DNA from: Candidatus Fredericiella danica | GTDB taxonomy: Bacteria > Chloroflexota > Anaerolineae > Caldilineales > Caldilineaceae | Length of the DNA: 64,000 bases | NCBI GenBank assembly: GCA_016713335.1 | Contig: JADJPH010000066.1 | Coordinates: 13,429 to 77,428 of the forward strand | Direction of reading: 5' to 3' | In this document: piece after piece, positions 16,446-26,283 of the stretch | Numbering within the stretch: the stretch's first letter is position 1 | Layout: every line of letters begins with the position of its first letter | The notes under the pieces: model-generated | What the model saw: the letters and a program-made list of their open reading frames with translations, nothing else | Told to the model about the DNA's origin: nothing | The model's database searches: none | Position numbers and translations under genes: made by a program

Positions 16446-18245
16446 TCAATCCTCATCAAGACTGAGCACGGACATGAAGGCTTCCTGCGGGATCTCGACG
16501 GACCCGACCATTTTCATGCGTTTCTTGCCGGCCTTTTGCTTTTCGAGTAGTTTGCGTTTGCGGCTGATATCGCCGCCGTAGCATTTGGCAAGCACGTCTT
16601 TGCGCATGGCTTTGACGTTGGCACGCGAGATCACCTTCGTGCCGACCGCCGCCTGGATCGGTACCTCGAATTGCTGGCGCGGGATGATCTCTTTCATCTT
16701 GGACACGAGCCGCTGCCCCTTGTAGAAGGCGTTGTCACGGTGCACGATGATGCTGAGCGCGTCGACCGGCATGTAGTTGACCAGTACGTCGAGCTTGACC
16801 ATATCGCCCGCTCGGTACTCGTCGATGTTGTAGTCCATGCTGGCGTAGCCCTTGGTGCGCGCCTTCAGCGCATTGTAGAAATCGACGATAATCTCCGAAA
16901 GTGGGATCATGCAGACGATCTCGACGCGCTTGGTGTCAAGCCAGACCTGATTCTTCAATTCGCCGCGCCGTTTGGTCACGAGGTCCAGCACTGCGCCGAT
17001 GTATTCCGCCGGGGTGAAGACGCGCAGTTCGCACCAGGGTTCTTCGATGTGGTCGATCTCGGTCGGGTCGGGCAGGGCAGCCGGGCTGTCGATGGCGATG
17101 ACCTCCCCGTCGGTCTTGAGCACCTGATATTCCACCGACGGTGCGGTGAAGATGATATCCATGTCATATTCACGCTCGAGCCGCTCCTGGACAATTTCCA
17201 TATGGAAGAGGCCAAGAAAGCCCAGCCGGTAGCCAAAGCCCAGCGCCTGGCTGCTTTCCGCTTCGTAGGTCAGCGCTGCGTCATTGAGTTGCAGCTTCTC
17301 CAACGCATCGCGCAGGTCGTTGTAATCTTCGGGATTGGAGGGGTACAACCCGGCAAAGACCATTGGCTTCAACGGGCGGTAGCCCGGTAGTTTATCGGTG
17401 GCGGGCTGGGCGGCGAGCGTGATCGTGTCGCCGACGTCCAGGTCTTGTAGCGTCTTCAAGCCGGTGGCAATGTATCCTACCTGGCCGGCGTGTAGTTCGG
17501 AGATGGGAAACATCGCGGGCACGAGCACACCGATCTCAAGCGGATCGAGCGTCTTGTCGCTGTTCATGGCCAGCAGCCGCGGCGTGCCCTGGATCATGCC
17601 ATCGACGATGCGTACATACGCGATCACACCCTTATAGGGGTCGTAGCGACAGTCAAAAACAAGGGCGCGCAACGGCTGGTGCAGATTTCCCTTGGGCGGC
17701 GGCACCTCGCGCACCACGTGTTCGAGCACCGCTTCGACGTTGATGCCGTTCCTGGCGCTGATGCGTGGAATATCCTCGGCCGGCGTGCCAAGTAGATCCT
17801 CGATCTCCTGCGCCACTTCGTCCGGCATCGCGGCCGGCAGATCGATCTTGTTGATGACCGGGACAATCGTCAGATTTTGTTCGAGTGCGGCAAAGAGGTG
17901 CGCCATGGTCTGCGCCTGGATGCCCTGGCTGGCGTCCACGACCAGCACGGCACCTTCACAGGCCTGCAAGGCTCGCTTGACCTCGTAGCTGAAGTCCACA
18001 TGGCCGGGGGTGTCGATCAGGTTGATCTCGTGTTCCTGGCCCCCGTGTTTGTAGATCATGCGCACGGCGCTCGCCTTGATGGTGACGCCTTTTTCGCGCT
18101 CGAGATCCATCGAGTCGAGGAGTTGCTCGCGCATCTCACGCTCGGTGACGGTGTCGGTCATTTCGATCAACCGGTCGGCGAGCGTGCTTTTGCCGTGATC
18201 GATGTGCGCAATGATTGAAAAATTCCGGATGTGCTGTTCGTCCAT
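16446..18245 (-). CDS. lepA: Elongation factor 4 (LepA), ribosomal back-translocase
   Basis: A 599-residue translational GTPase, full length for EF4. G1 is AHIDHGKST (residues 14-22), DTPGHVDF is G3 near 83 and NKIDLP is G4 near 137. The EF4-specific C-terminal domain ends with RKRKLLEKQKAGKKRMK near 575. EF4 rescues stalled or mis-translocated ribosomes at the membrane/cytosol. The start is fixed at 18245 (MDEQHIRNFSII); the open frame extends upstream to 18497, but that stretch is low-quality sequence without family similarity. It lies 49 bases downstream of the UbiA-family gene on the same strand. Confidence 0.97.
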   Translation of the reverse strand: MDEQHIRNFSIIAHIDHGKSTLADRLIEMTDTVTEREMREQLLDSMDLEREKGVTIKASAVRMIYKHGGQEHEINLIDTPGHVDFSYEVKRALQACEGAVLVVDASQGIQAQTMAHLFAALEQNLTIVPVINKIDLPAAMPDEVAQEIEDLLGTPAEDIPRISARNGINVEAVLEHVVREVPPPKGNLHQPLRALVFDCRYDPYKGVIAYVRIVDGMIQGTPRLLAMNSDKTLDPLEIGVLVPAMFPISELHAGQVGYIATGLKTLQDLDVGDTITLAAQPATDKLPGYRPLKPMVFAGLYPSNPEDYNDLRDALEKLQLNDAALTYEAESSQALGFGYRLGFLGLFHMEIVQERLEREYDMDIIFTAPSVEYQVLKTDGEVIAIDSPAALPDPTEIDHIEEPWCELRVFTPAEYIGAVLDLVTKRRGELKNQVWLDTKRVEIVCMIPLSEIIVDFYNALKARTKGYASMDYNIDEYRAGDMVKLDVLVNYMPVDALSIIVHRDNAFYKGQRLVSKMKEIIPRQQFEVPIQAAVGTKVISRANVKAMRKDVLAKCYGGDISRKRKLLEKQKAGKKRMKMVGSVEIPQEAFMSVLSLDED

Positions 18246-18294
18246 GGGGACGATTATACAAGGGAGCGCGGAAAGAGAGAAAGCGTGGCAGCCT

Positions 18295-19214
18295 TTACGG
18301 CCAGAAGTAGATGATGCCGATGACCGCCACGGCCCACAAGACACTGTTGATGAGTAGCGGCTTGTCTTCCATGAGTAGTTCATCCGGGGCGCCGCCGAGC
18401 CGCTTAACCTGAACCAGGTAGAGATACCGGGCGATAAAGTAGAAGACAAAAGGCACGGTGAGCAGCATCTTGTTGTGCGCCAGGGCGGTGGCTGCATCGA
18501 AGCTATAGAAGGTGTAACAGATCAGTGTGCTGGCCGTGATGATGGTGATGATCTGGTCAAGCAGCGGCAGGTTGTACTCACTCAGGCTGGCGCGGTGGTT
18601 GCCGGCGTCACCTTCCAAGAGCACAATTTCGTGACGACGCTTGCCAAAGCCTAGGAAGAGCGCCAGCAAGGTGACACAGATGTAGAGCCAGGGGCTGAAG
18701 TTGGTGACGTTGACGACGACTACGCCGGCCACAACGCGCAGCAGGAAGCCAAGTGAGAGCACCATCACATCGATGATGACGACGTTTTTCAGCCAGTAGC
18801 TATAGGCGATATTTTGGGCAAGATAGGCGATCAACACCACGCAGGCGAGCCAACTGATCCAATAGGCGCCGGCAATCGCGACCACCCCGAGTAGCACGGC
18901 CGCAACCGCAGCAAAGCGCGGATCCAGTTGGCCACTGGGCAGTGGACGCAGCCGTTTGCGCGGATGCTGGCGATCCTTCTCGATGTCCACCAGGTCGTTC
19001 ACGATATAGACGGCGCTGGAGAGCAGGGCAAAAGGCGATGAAGATCAGCGTCGTCTTGGCAAAGAGGTCAGGCACGAAAGAGTTTGCCATCGAAGACGAG
19101 CGCCGCGAAGACGATGACATTTTTCACCCACTGGCGCGGGCGCATCGTCTTCCACAGCCCGCGTAGATTCGTGCGAAGGGTGGGGGATGCGGTTGAAGTA
19201 CTTACGGATGCCAT
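18295..19214 (-). CDS. UbiA-family decaprenyl-phosphate phosphoribosyltransferase-like protein, frameshifted
   Basis: A polytopic UbiA-superfamily prenyltransferase. The N-terminus (LWKTMRPRQWVKNVIVFAAL) and the NDLVDIEKDRQHP motif (NDxxDxxxDxxHP, binding the prenyl diphosphate through Mg) match decaprenyl-phosphate phosphoribose synthases that make arabinan precursors. The second Asp-rich region and eight or nine membrane helices follow. Two one-base indels, near 19070 and near 19038 (in a TTTT run), break the frame between residues ~47 and ~62. After repair the protein is ~305 residues, the normal length. The ATG at 19214 is the first plausible start. It may function with the nearby membrane glycosyltransferases in envelope glycan synthesis, which is inference. 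Confidence 0.8.
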
Positions 19215-19237
19215 GAAAATCTTCGGGCTAGCGTTTG

Positions 19238-19719
19238 TTACTGGGTCGTTGCTGGCGGGTGCTGGCTCCGCCATGACATCGAGTGGCGCGCCCGCGCCTC
19301 TTCGGGTGTCACGCCGCGCTTGGGCCCCGCCAGGTCTTCGGGCAACCCCGCCGGCGCCCGGCCAGCCGCTGCGTCCGCCGGTAGAAGCCAACATCCAGAA
19401 CTCCAGCGCCTGTTGCAGCGCCTCCTCGTTCACCGACTCCGTGAACTTGCACTCCAGCAGGTGGTGGTGCGCCTGCCGGTCACGCACGCCATCGGGCAGC
19501 AACTTTCGCTGGGCCTCCGACCATGCTTTGCCATGCCGGCGAAGGAGGAGGAGATCCGCCTTGGGCGGCTCGCTCATCACCTGGAGTTCGCTCTCGACCG
19601 TGATGTCCACCGGTTTGAGCACTAATTCCAGCACCTTCGCCAGCAGTTGATGGCGCAGCATACGACTGTTGGGACGCCCCACGGGGGGAGGGTGGTTCCA
19701 CCGTCGTTTCGTCACTCAT
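19238..19719 (-). CDS. PD-(D/E)XK nuclease-like hypothetical protein, frameshifted
   Basis: The coding signal is split over frames: MSDETTVEPPSPRGASQQSY (start 19719), then LRHQLLAKVLELVLKPVDI, then PKADLLLLRRHGKAWSEAQ and HHLLECKFTESVNEEALQQA, ending near LPEDLAGPKRGVTPEEARAR (stop 19238). The Asp in ADLLLL and the E-x-K in LLECKFTES have the spacing of a PD-(D/E)XK nuclease core. Proteins of this sort occur as orphan genes in Chloroflexota and cyanobacteria; whether they cut DNA is not known. At least two one-base breaks are needed (near 19655 and 19400), so it may be a pseudogene. It lies upstream of the UbiA-family gene on the same strand. Confidence 0.5.
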
Positions 19720-19731
19720 ACCTACAGTATA

Positions 19732-21074
19732 CTATCCAATCGCGTCGATCGTCGCACCCAGGATGTCGACGATCTTGTCGACTTCTTCGGCGTTGATGAC
19801 AAGGGGTGGTGCGAAGGCCAGCGTGTTGCCGACCGCACGGGTGCGTAGCCCGCGCGCCAGCGCCGCATTCTGGATGGCGGTCGTCTTGGCAAGGTCGACC
19901 TCTTTGCTACCCTTGTCCTTGACGATTTCGACGCCGCAGATGAGTCCACGCCCGCGCACGTCGCCGACGCAGGGGAATTCCAGCAGTTTCTGTAACCCGG
20001 CCAGGAGCCGTTCACCCATCAACTGGGCATTGGCGACGAGGTTGTCGCGTGCGATGATTTCCAGGTTCTTGATGCCGACGGCACACGCGGCTGCGTGCCC
20101 CGAGTAGGTGAAGCCATGCATCCACATGTCGGCCGTTTCGGCCGAGTCCATGACTTCCCGGATCTCGTCAGAGATCTGAATGCCGCCCAGTTGCATGTAA
20201 CCGCTGGTGATGCCCTTGGCAAAGGACATGATGTCGGGACGCAAATCCCATTGTTGTTGGCCGAACATCATGCCGGTGCGGCCAAAAGCCGGTGATGACC
20301 TCATCCGCGATCAACAGGACGTCATAGCGGTCGCAGATTTCGCGGACCAGGGGGAAGTAATCGTCGGGTGGCACAATGACACCGCCCACGCCCTGAATCG
20401 GTTCGGCAATGAAGCCGGCGACGGTATCCGGGCCTTCCCGCAGAATCGCCTCTTCGAGCGCGCGCCGCTGCCTGGCCGACAGTTTCGCCGGGGGTGATAT
20501 CGCCAGGGTAGCGGTAGACCAAGGGATGCGCGATATGGATAAAGCCAGGCGCCAGCGGGCCGAACATCGTATGGTAGCGCGGAATGCCGGTCGCGGCCGT
20601 TGCGGCGACGGTGATGCCATGATAGCCGGCGCGCCGGGAAATGAACTTGATCTTGTCCTTTTTCCCTTTGCGATACCAGAAGTAGCGAGCGGTCTTAAAG
20701 GCAGAGTCGTTTGATTCAGAACCACCTGAGGTGAAGAAGGTCGTATTCAGGGAAGGATGCGCCATGCCGGCAAGGATCGATGCCAACTCTGCGGACGGTG
20801 GGTTGGTCATCCCGGAAAAGTTGGAGGTGTAGGCCAGATTGCGCATCTGGTCATAGGCCACCCTGGGCAGTTCCTCGTTGCCATAGCCGACGTTGACGTT
20901 CCAAAGACCTGCCATACCATCCAGGATCTTGCGTCCATCCGCAGAGTAGATCCAGACGCCTTCGCCGCGTTCAACCACGAGCGGGTCTTTGTGGATGCTC
21001 GGGTGATACACCGGATGCAGTTGCTTCTTGTCCATCTCGACCACGGTTGCGTGGTCCAGCGTTGCGTGGGTCAT
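19732..21074 (-). CDS. Class III PLP-dependent aminotransferase, frameshifted
   Basis: Omega-amino acid:pyruvate/aspartate aminotransferase family of about 447 residues. N-terminal signatures are KDPLVVERGEGVWIYSADGR, LDGMAGLWNVNVGYG and the PLP phosphate-binding FFTSGGSESNDSA. After a break near 20465 it continues with FIAEPIQGVGGVIVPP and LLIADEVITGF. After a second break near 20288 (TTTT run) it continues with FGRTGMMFG and SFAKGITSGY, where Lys forms the Schiff base with PLP. It transfers amino groups between an omega-amine or beta-amino acid and a keto acid. The start is ATG 21074 with GGAGA upstream, divergent from the FAD oxidoreductase gene. All catalytic blocks are conserved, arguing that the breaks are errors. 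Confidence 0.85.
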
Positions 21075-21208
21075 GAGAGAGTCTCCTGAAAGTTGGTACG
21101 CGGCGGCGCCAGGTCACGACGAATTGGGTAAAGCTGTTCGGCTCCTGAAAAGGAGAACAATTCGCGTCAAGTCCTGTCGATTATAGCACTGACAGGGCGG
21201 TGACTGCG

Positions 21209-21237
21209 TTTAATGGCCTCGGTATTTGCAGTATAAT
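21209..21237 (+). promoter_or_regulatory. Probable promoter of the L-2-hydroxyglutarate oxidase gene
   Basis: A consensus TATAAT (21232-21237) with a weak -35 (TTTAAT, 21209-21214) at 17-base spacing. The start codon is about 78 bases downstream. Confidence 0.4.
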
Positions 21238-21314
21238 GAGTGCCAAAGCGGCGCCGGCGCACTCAAACCGGCAAATCTTGGGCGCAGATGCGTCCGCATT
21301 CTGGCGAGGCACAT

Positions 21315-22520
21315 TTGATCTACGATATTGCGGTGATCGGCGGTGGCATCGTTGGGCTGGCGACAGCGATGGCGCTGCTCGAGGCAGGCGACCTTTCCCT
21401 GGTCGTCTTGGAAGCTGAAGAGCACATTGCAGCGCATCAAACCGGCCACAACAGTGGCGTGATCCATTCCGGTCTCTATTACCGGCCTGGTTCACTCAAG
21501 GCAACGCTTTGCACGGAAGGCCGAGAACGGCTCTATGCGTTCTGTGCGCAAAATGAGGTGCCCACGGATCGTTGTGGCAAGTTGGTGGTGGCGCTCGATG
21601 AGCGCGAAGTCGTCCGGCTTGATGCATTGGAAGAACGTGGGCGCGCCAATGGACTCCAGGTGCGTCGTGTGCCTGCGGGTGGATTGCGCGAATATGAACC
21701 GAATGTGGCCGGGATCGCTGGGCTTTGGGTGCCTGAGACGGGCATTGTTGACTACAAGCAGGTGGCTGAGGCTTATGCGCGGCGGATTATCGCGCTGGGC
21801 GGTCAGATTCTTACGGGCTGCAAATTGACCAACTGCCGTCGCCTCCCCGATCGGATCGTGCTGGAGGCGGAAGGTGTAGAGATTTCGTGCAACCATGTTG
21901 TTGCCTGCGCCGGGCTCCAGGCCGATCGCGTCGCCGAGATGTGCGGGGTGCAGCCGGGGGTGCGCATCGTGCCATTCCGTGGTGAATACTATGCGCTGCG
22001 ACCGGAGCGCAAGGCGTTGGTGCGAAACCTGATTTACCCGGTGCCCGATCCGGATTTTCCATTTCTGGGCGTCCACTTCACGCGACGGATCAGCGGCGAG
22101 GTTGAAGCTGGCCCCAACGCTGTTTTGGCGTTCAAGCGGGAAGGGTATTCAAAATTCAGCCTTGACCTGCGCGACACATGGAATACGGCCACCTATGCGG
22201 GATTTTGGACGTTGGCGCGCCGGTATTGGCGCACTGGTGCGGGGGAATTCCATCGTTCCTATAGCAAATATGCTTTTTGGCGGGCGCTGAAGCGCTTGCT
22301 TCCAGCGCTGGAAGTGGATGATTTGGAGCCGGCAGGCGCCGGGGTGCGCGCTCAGGCGCTTTCGGTTGACGGAAAACTGGTGGATGATTTCAACATCGTC
22401 AGCGCCTACCGGATGACCCATGTCCTCAATGCCCCCTCGCCTGCCGCAACTGCATCGTTAAGTATTGGCGAGTATGTCGCGCGGCTCGCTTTGGAGCAGA
22501 TACAATTTGGCCGTGGGTAA
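21315..22520 (+). CDS. lhgO: L-2-hydroxyglutarate oxidase-like FAD enzyme
   Basis: A FAD-dependent oxidoreductase of the DAO family, ~401 residues. The dinucleotide-binding motif IAVIGGGIVGLATAMALLE is at the N-terminus. The LhgO signature AAHQTGHNSGVIHSGLYY is near residue 45. VDYKQVAEAYA, ACAGLQADRVA, RGEYYAL and the C-terminal GVRAQALSVDGKLVDDF are all typical. The family oxidises L-2-hydroxyglutarate to 2-oxoglutarate, passing electrons to the respiratory chain. I prefer the TTG at 21315 (GAGG five bases upstream), giving an N-terminus that fits homologues; an ATG at 21288 is the alternative. Confidence 0.9.
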   Translation: MIYDIAVIGGGIVGLATAMALLEAGDLSLVVLEAEEHIAAHQTGHNSGVIHSGLYYRPGSLKATLCTEGRERLYAFCAQNEVPTDRCGKLVVALDEREVVRLDALEERGRANGLQVRRVPAGGLREYEPNVAGIAGLWVPETGIVDYKQVAEAYARRIIALGGQILTGCKLTNCRRLPDRIVLEAEGVEISCNHVVACAGLQADRVAEMCGVQPGVRIVPFRGEYYALRPERKALVRNLIYPVPDPDFPFLGVHFTRRISGEVEAGPNAVLAFKREGYSKFSLDLRDTWNTATYAGFWTLARRYWRTGAGEFHRSYSKYAFWRALKRLLPALEVDDLEPAGAGVRAQALSVDGKLVDDFNIVSAYRMTHVLNAPSPAATASLSIGEYVARLALEQIQFGRG

Positions 22521-22546
22521 GCATCCACCCAAGCAGAGGAGGAGAC

Positions 22547-23077
22547 ATGAGCAACTCGCACTTGACCCCGACACTGGCTGCAATGCACCTAGAGCAACAG
22601 GCCATCGCTATTGAGAAAATGGTTATAGGAGTTCATCCTGAACAAGCGCGGTGGAAACCAACGCCGGACGACTGGTCGATCCTTGAGGTTATTAACCACC
22701 TCTATGATGAGGAACGCGATGACTTTCGACAGCGCTTTGATCTGACACTCCATCATCCCGACCAAGAATGGCCGCCGATTCATCCATCGCAATGGGCGGT
22801 TGAACGGCGCTATAACGAGCGCGAATTTGCGCCTTCCATCCAGGCCTGGCTTGCCGAGAGGAGCACCTCCGTGCGTTGGCTGCGTTCACTTGGTGAGGTT
22901 GACCTCACCAGCGCAAGGCGCCATCCCCAGTTTGGATCGATGACCGCAGGCGAATTACTCGCCGCCTGGGTAGCGCACGACCGGCTGCATATCCGCCAAT
23001 TGAATGAACTCGGATATCTATACTGGCGCAATGTTGAGGCGTACCCGTGGGATCCGGGGTATGCGGGGGATTGGTAG
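22547..23077 (+). CDS. DinB/YfiT-like four-helix metal-binding protein
   Basis: A 176-residue DinB-superfamily protein. The DDWSILEVINHLYDEERDDF segment contains the first metal His near residue 51. The C-terminal WVAHDRLHIRQLNELG supplies the second and third His. The family includes metal-dependent thiol transferases; this member has no assigned function. A strong ribosome site (GAGGAGGAG) precedes the ATG, and the gene follows the LhgO gene by 27 bases, so the two are probably co-transcribed. Confidence 0.8.
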   Translation: MSNSHLTPTLAAMHLEQQAIAIEKMVIGVHPEQARWKPTPDDWSILEVINHLYDEERDDFRQRFDLTLHHPDQEWPPIHPSQWAVERRYNEREFAPSIQAWLAERSTSVRWLRSLGEVDLTSARRHPQFGSMTAGELLAAWVAHDRLHIRQLNELGYLYWRNVEAYPWDPGYAGDW

Positions 23078-23080
23078 AGT

Positions 23081-23135
23081 AACACGAAACACGTGACACG
23101 CACCACGAAACAGGTGACACGTGTCACATGACAAG
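23081..23135. repeat. Short imperfect repeats with ACGAAACA / GTGACACG units
   Basis: Units such as ACACGAAACACGTGACACG and CACGAAACAGGTGACACG follow each other, ending in a palindromic GTGACACGTGTCAC. Related ACGTGTTACGTGTCACG sequence appears at 35218-35237. Confidence 0.5.
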
Positions 23136-23188
23136 TCTGCATCTCTTCTCCAACATATACAGAGCGAAATGACAAAGGAGTGCTCAAC

Positions 23189-24841
23189 ATGGCCGTGAAT
23201 CCATTAGCCGGCAAACCAGCCCCGCACACGATCTTGCAGAACATGCCTCGCCTCGTTTCGGCTTACTATACACACGAGCCTGACCCTGAGAATCCAGCGC
23301 ATCAGGTTGCATTTGGCACCTCCGGTCACCGCGGCTCTTCGTACAAGAATTCATTCACGGAGCAGCATATTTTGGCGATCAGCCAGGCGATTGTTGACTA
23401 CCGGCGTGGAGAAAAGATCGATGGCCCGCTGTTTATTGGGATGGACACGCACGCCCTGTCCGAACCGGCGCTGGTGACTGCGATCGAAGTGTTTGCGGGA
23501 AATGAGATCGATGTCGCAATCCAGCCTAATATGGGGTATACACCGACACCGGCGGTGTCCCATGCGATCCTGAACTACAATCGCGGACGCCACAATCACC
23601 TGGCCGACGGCGTGGTAATTACGCCTTCGCATAACCCACCAGACGATGGCGGGTTCAAGTACAACCCACCCAGTGGTGGACCGGCCGATACGGCCATCAC
23701 CAAACAGATCCAAAATCGGGCAAACGAATATCTGCGCGCAAAGCTGAAGGGTGTGAAACGGTTGGCATGGGGGCTAGCCAAGACGGCGGCGACGACACAC
23801 GAGTATGACTATGTCGCACCCTACGTCGCCGACCTGAAAAACATCCTGGATCTGGAAGCCGTGGCGAATGCAAAATTGAAGATCGGTGTTGACCCGATGG
23901 GCGGGGCGAGTCTACCGTACTGGGAACCGATTGCTGAGGTATATGGCCTGGATCTCGAGGTTGTGAACCCCCGCGTCGATCCGACCTTTGGCTTCATGAC
24001 CGTGGACCGAGACGGCAAAATTCGGATGGATTGCTCGTCGCCTTATGCGATGGCCAGTCTGATTGCGTTGAAGGATCGGTTTGATGTGGCCTTTGGCAAT
24101 GACCCGGACGCTGATCGCCACGGCATCGTCACGCGCAGCGTCGGCCTGATGAACCCGAACCACTATCTGGCCGTTGCCATCTGGTATTTGTTCCAGCACC
24201 GTCCCGGCTGGCCTGTGGATGCAGCCGTCGGCAAGACCCTGGTTTCGAGTTCCATGATCGATCGCGTCGCTGCGTCGCTTGGCCGGCGCCTGGCCGAAGT
24301 GCCCGTTGGCTTCAAGTACTTTGTTGAGGGACTGCTGACCGGAACTTATGGCTTTGGCGGTGAAGAAAGTGCGGGTGCATCCTTCTTGCGGCGCGAGGGT
24401 TCAGTGTGGACGACCGACAAGGATGGGATCATCATGGATCTGCTCGCTGCCGAGATCACGGCGACAACCGGCCGTGATCCGGGCGAACACTACAAGGAAT
24501 TGGAGGCGAAGTTCGGCAGCCCCGTGTATGAACGCATGGATGCGGCTGCCAATCGGGCGCAGAAGAGCGTGCTTGCGAGCCTGTCGCCGGAAATGGTCAA
24601 GGCGGAGACGCTGGCGGGCGAGCCGATTCTGGCGCGCCTGACCCATGCACCCGAAAATGGTGAGGCCATTGGCGGTTTGAAGATCGTCACGGCGAACGGT
24701 TGGTTTGCTGCGCGGCCGTCCGGTACGGAAGACGTCTACAAGATCTATGCAGAGAGTTTCAAGGGTAAGGACCACCTGAAGCGGATCCAGGCGGAGGCGC
24801 AAACGATCGTCGCCGATGCCTTCCATGCCGCGGGTGTATGA
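23189..24841 (+). CDS. pgm: Alpha-D-glucose phosphate-specific phosphoglucomutase
   Basis: A 550-residue phosphohexomutase. It has FGTSGHRGSS near residue 46, the active-site phosphoserine in ITPSHNPPDDGGFKY (Ser147), the metal loop FGNDPDADRHG near 305, the sugar-binding GEESAGASF near 390 and the phosphate-binding RPSGTEDVYKIY near 508. It interconverts glucose 1-phosphate and glucose 6-phosphate, feeding nucleotide-sugar and glycogen synthesis. The start is ATG 23189, with AAAGGAG at 23174-23180; a GTG three codons upstream overlaps that ribosome site and is rejected. The gene is intact. Confidence 0.97.
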   Translation: MAVNPLAGKPAPHTILQNMPRLVSAYYTHEPDPENPAHQVAFGTSGHRGSSYKNSFTEQHILAISQAIVDYRRGEKIDGPLFIGMDTHALSEPALVTAIEVFAGNEIDVAIQPNMGYTPTPAVSHAILNYNRGRHNHLADGVVITPSHNPPDDGGFKYNPPSGGPADTAITKQIQNRANEYLRAKLKGVKRLAWGLAKTAATTHEYDYVAPYVADLKNILDLEAVANAKLKIGVDPMGGASLPYWEPIAEVYGLDLEVVNPRVDPTFGFMTVDRDGKIRMDCSSPYAMASLIALKDRFDVAFGNDPDADRHGIVTRSVGLMNPNHYLAVAIWYLFQHRPGWPVDAAVGKTLVSSSMIDRVAASLGRRLAEVPVGFKYFVEGLLTGTYGFGGEESAGASFLRREGSVWTTDKDGIIMDLLAAEITATTGRDPGEHYKELEAKFGSPVYERMDAAANRAQKSVLASLSPEMVKAETLAGEPILARLTHAPENGEAIGGLKIVTANGWFAARPSGTEDVYKIYAESFKGKDHLKRIQAEAQTIVADAFHAAGV

Positions 24842-24975
24842 TGGAGCGTTTTCGGTCCATGAGGCGTTTGGAGCACGGCAGGCGACCGGAAGGGCCGGCG
24901 CCGGCTGACAACCAATGGGGGGTGCGTTCAGGCGCCTCAGGGCCGGTATAGGAAACAGGTTTAGAGAGCGAAATT

Positions 24976-26280
24976 ATGAGAATCACCAGCGCTGATGATG
25001 CCGTAAGAACCATTAAATCGGGCGACCGCGTATTTATACACGGCGCCGCCGCTACCCCCGTGCAGTTGATCAAAGCGATGACTGCGCGGGCCAATGAATT
25101 GCGTGATGTCGAGGTGGTCCATCTGCACACAGAGGGACCCGCCCCCTACGCCAACGCTGAGGTTGCCGATAGCTTCCATACGAATGCGCTTTTTGTGGGC
25201 GCAAACATGCGCACGGCAATCGAAGAGGGGGGTGGCGGACTATATCCCGGTCTTCTTGAGCGAGGTGCCTGGCCTGTTTCGCAAAGGCATTCTGCCGCTC
25301 GATGTTGCGCTGGTGCAGGTTTCGCCCCGGATCGTCACGGCTTCTGTTCCCTGGGCGTTTCGGTCGACGTGGCACGCGCAGCCGTGCAAGTCTCCCGTCA
25401 TGTAATCGCCCAGATCAATCCGAATATGCCGCGAACGCATGGGGATGGGTTGATCCACATCAGCCATATCGACAGTGCCGTTGTCGTCGATGACCCGTTG
25501 CCTGAATTTCCCCCGGGCGATCCGACAGAGGCAGAGCAGGCGATCGGTCGCTATTGTGCAGAATTGATCGAGGATGGCGCCACGCTGCAAATGGGCATTG
25601 GCGCGATTCCGAATGCTGTGCTGGCGGCGCTGGGCGATCACCGGGACCTGGGTGTCCATACGGAGATGTTCTCCGATGGCGTCGTGAACCTGGTCGAAAA
25701 GGGTGTCATTACGAACGAGAAGAAGCGTGTCCACCCTGGCAAGATCGTCAGCGCCTTCGCCATGGGGACGCGGCGGTTGTATGACTTTGCCGACGACAAT
25801 CCTCAGGTTGTATTGCTGGATGTGGCCTATGTCAATGACACGGCCACCATCCGGCGCAATCCAAAGGTGACCGCGATCAACAGCGCCATCGAAGTGGATC
25901 TGACCGGTCAGGTGGGGGCCGATTCGATGGGCACTCGCCAATACTCAGGGGTCGGCGGTCAGATGGACTTTGTCCGCGGGGCATCGCTCTCAGAGGGTGG
26001 GAAACCGATCATTGCCTTGCCGTCTGCCACGAGCAAGGGTATTTCGAGGATTGTGCCTTATCTGCGTCTGGGCACGGGCGTTGTCACCACGCGTGCACAT
26101 GTGCACTACGTGGTGACCGAATATGGCATCGCATATCTCTATGGCAAGAACCTGCGACAGCGGGCGCGGGCCTTAATCGATATTTCGCATCCGGATCAAC
26201 GTGCTGCGCTGGAAGAAAAGGCGTGGGAGCGTTTCAAGCGCTGGCCGCTTGAGCACGAAGATCGCGTGATGGCGTTGTAG
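24976..26280 (+). CDS. Acetyl-CoA hydrolase/transferase (4-hydroxybutyrate CoA-transferase-like) with internal compensated frameshift
   Basis: A 434-residue family I CoA-transferase: RITSADDAVRTIKSGDRVFI and HGAAATP at the N-terminus, ATLQMGIGAIPNAVLAALGD near 195, the catalytic-Glu region LGVHTEMFSDGVVNLVE near 225, VGGQMDFVRGASLSEGGKPI near 325 and the ending TTRAHVHYVVTEYGIAYLYG. Between 25228 and about 25325 the reading frame encodes about 32 unnatural residues; the +2 frame there reads VADYIPVFLSEVPGLFRKGI, the family consensus. An extra G in the G-run at 25228-25233 and a missing C near 25326 would explain this. The open frame therefore survives although the protein as written is damaged. 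It transfers CoA between acyl-CoA and short-chain acids such as acetate. Confidence 0.88.
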   Translation: MRITSADDAVRTIKSGDRVFIHGAAATPVQLIKAMTARANELRDVEVVHLHTEGPAPYANAEVADSFHTNALFVGANMRTAIEEGGGGLYPGLLERGAWPVSQRHSAARCCAGAGFAPDRHGFCSLGVSVDVARAAVQVSRHVIAQINPNMPRTHGDGLIHISHIDSAVVVDDPLPEFPPGDPTEAEQAIGRYCAELIEDGATLQMGIGAIPNAVLAALGDHRDLGVHTEMFSDGVVNLVEKGVITNEKKRVHPGKIVSAFAMGTRRLYDFADDNPQVVLLDVAYVNDTATIRRNPKVTAINSAIEVDLTGQVGADSMGTRQYSGVGGQMDFVRGASLSEGGKPIIALPSATSKGISRIVPYLRLGTGVVTTRAHVHYVVTEYGIAYLYGKNLRQRARALIDISHPDQRAALEEKAWERFKRWPLEHEDRVMAL

Positions 26281-26283
26281 TTG

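Noticed and set aside
16446..18497. Longer LepA reading frame starting at 18497
   Set aside because: The extra 84 residues have no EF4 similarity; the conserved EF4 N-terminus starts at the ATG 18245.
19238..19719. Transposase (Rpn-type) assignment for the PD-(D/E)XK-like fragment
   Set aside because: Only the nuclease-core motifs are visible; no Rpn-specific sequence and no flanking inverted repeats.
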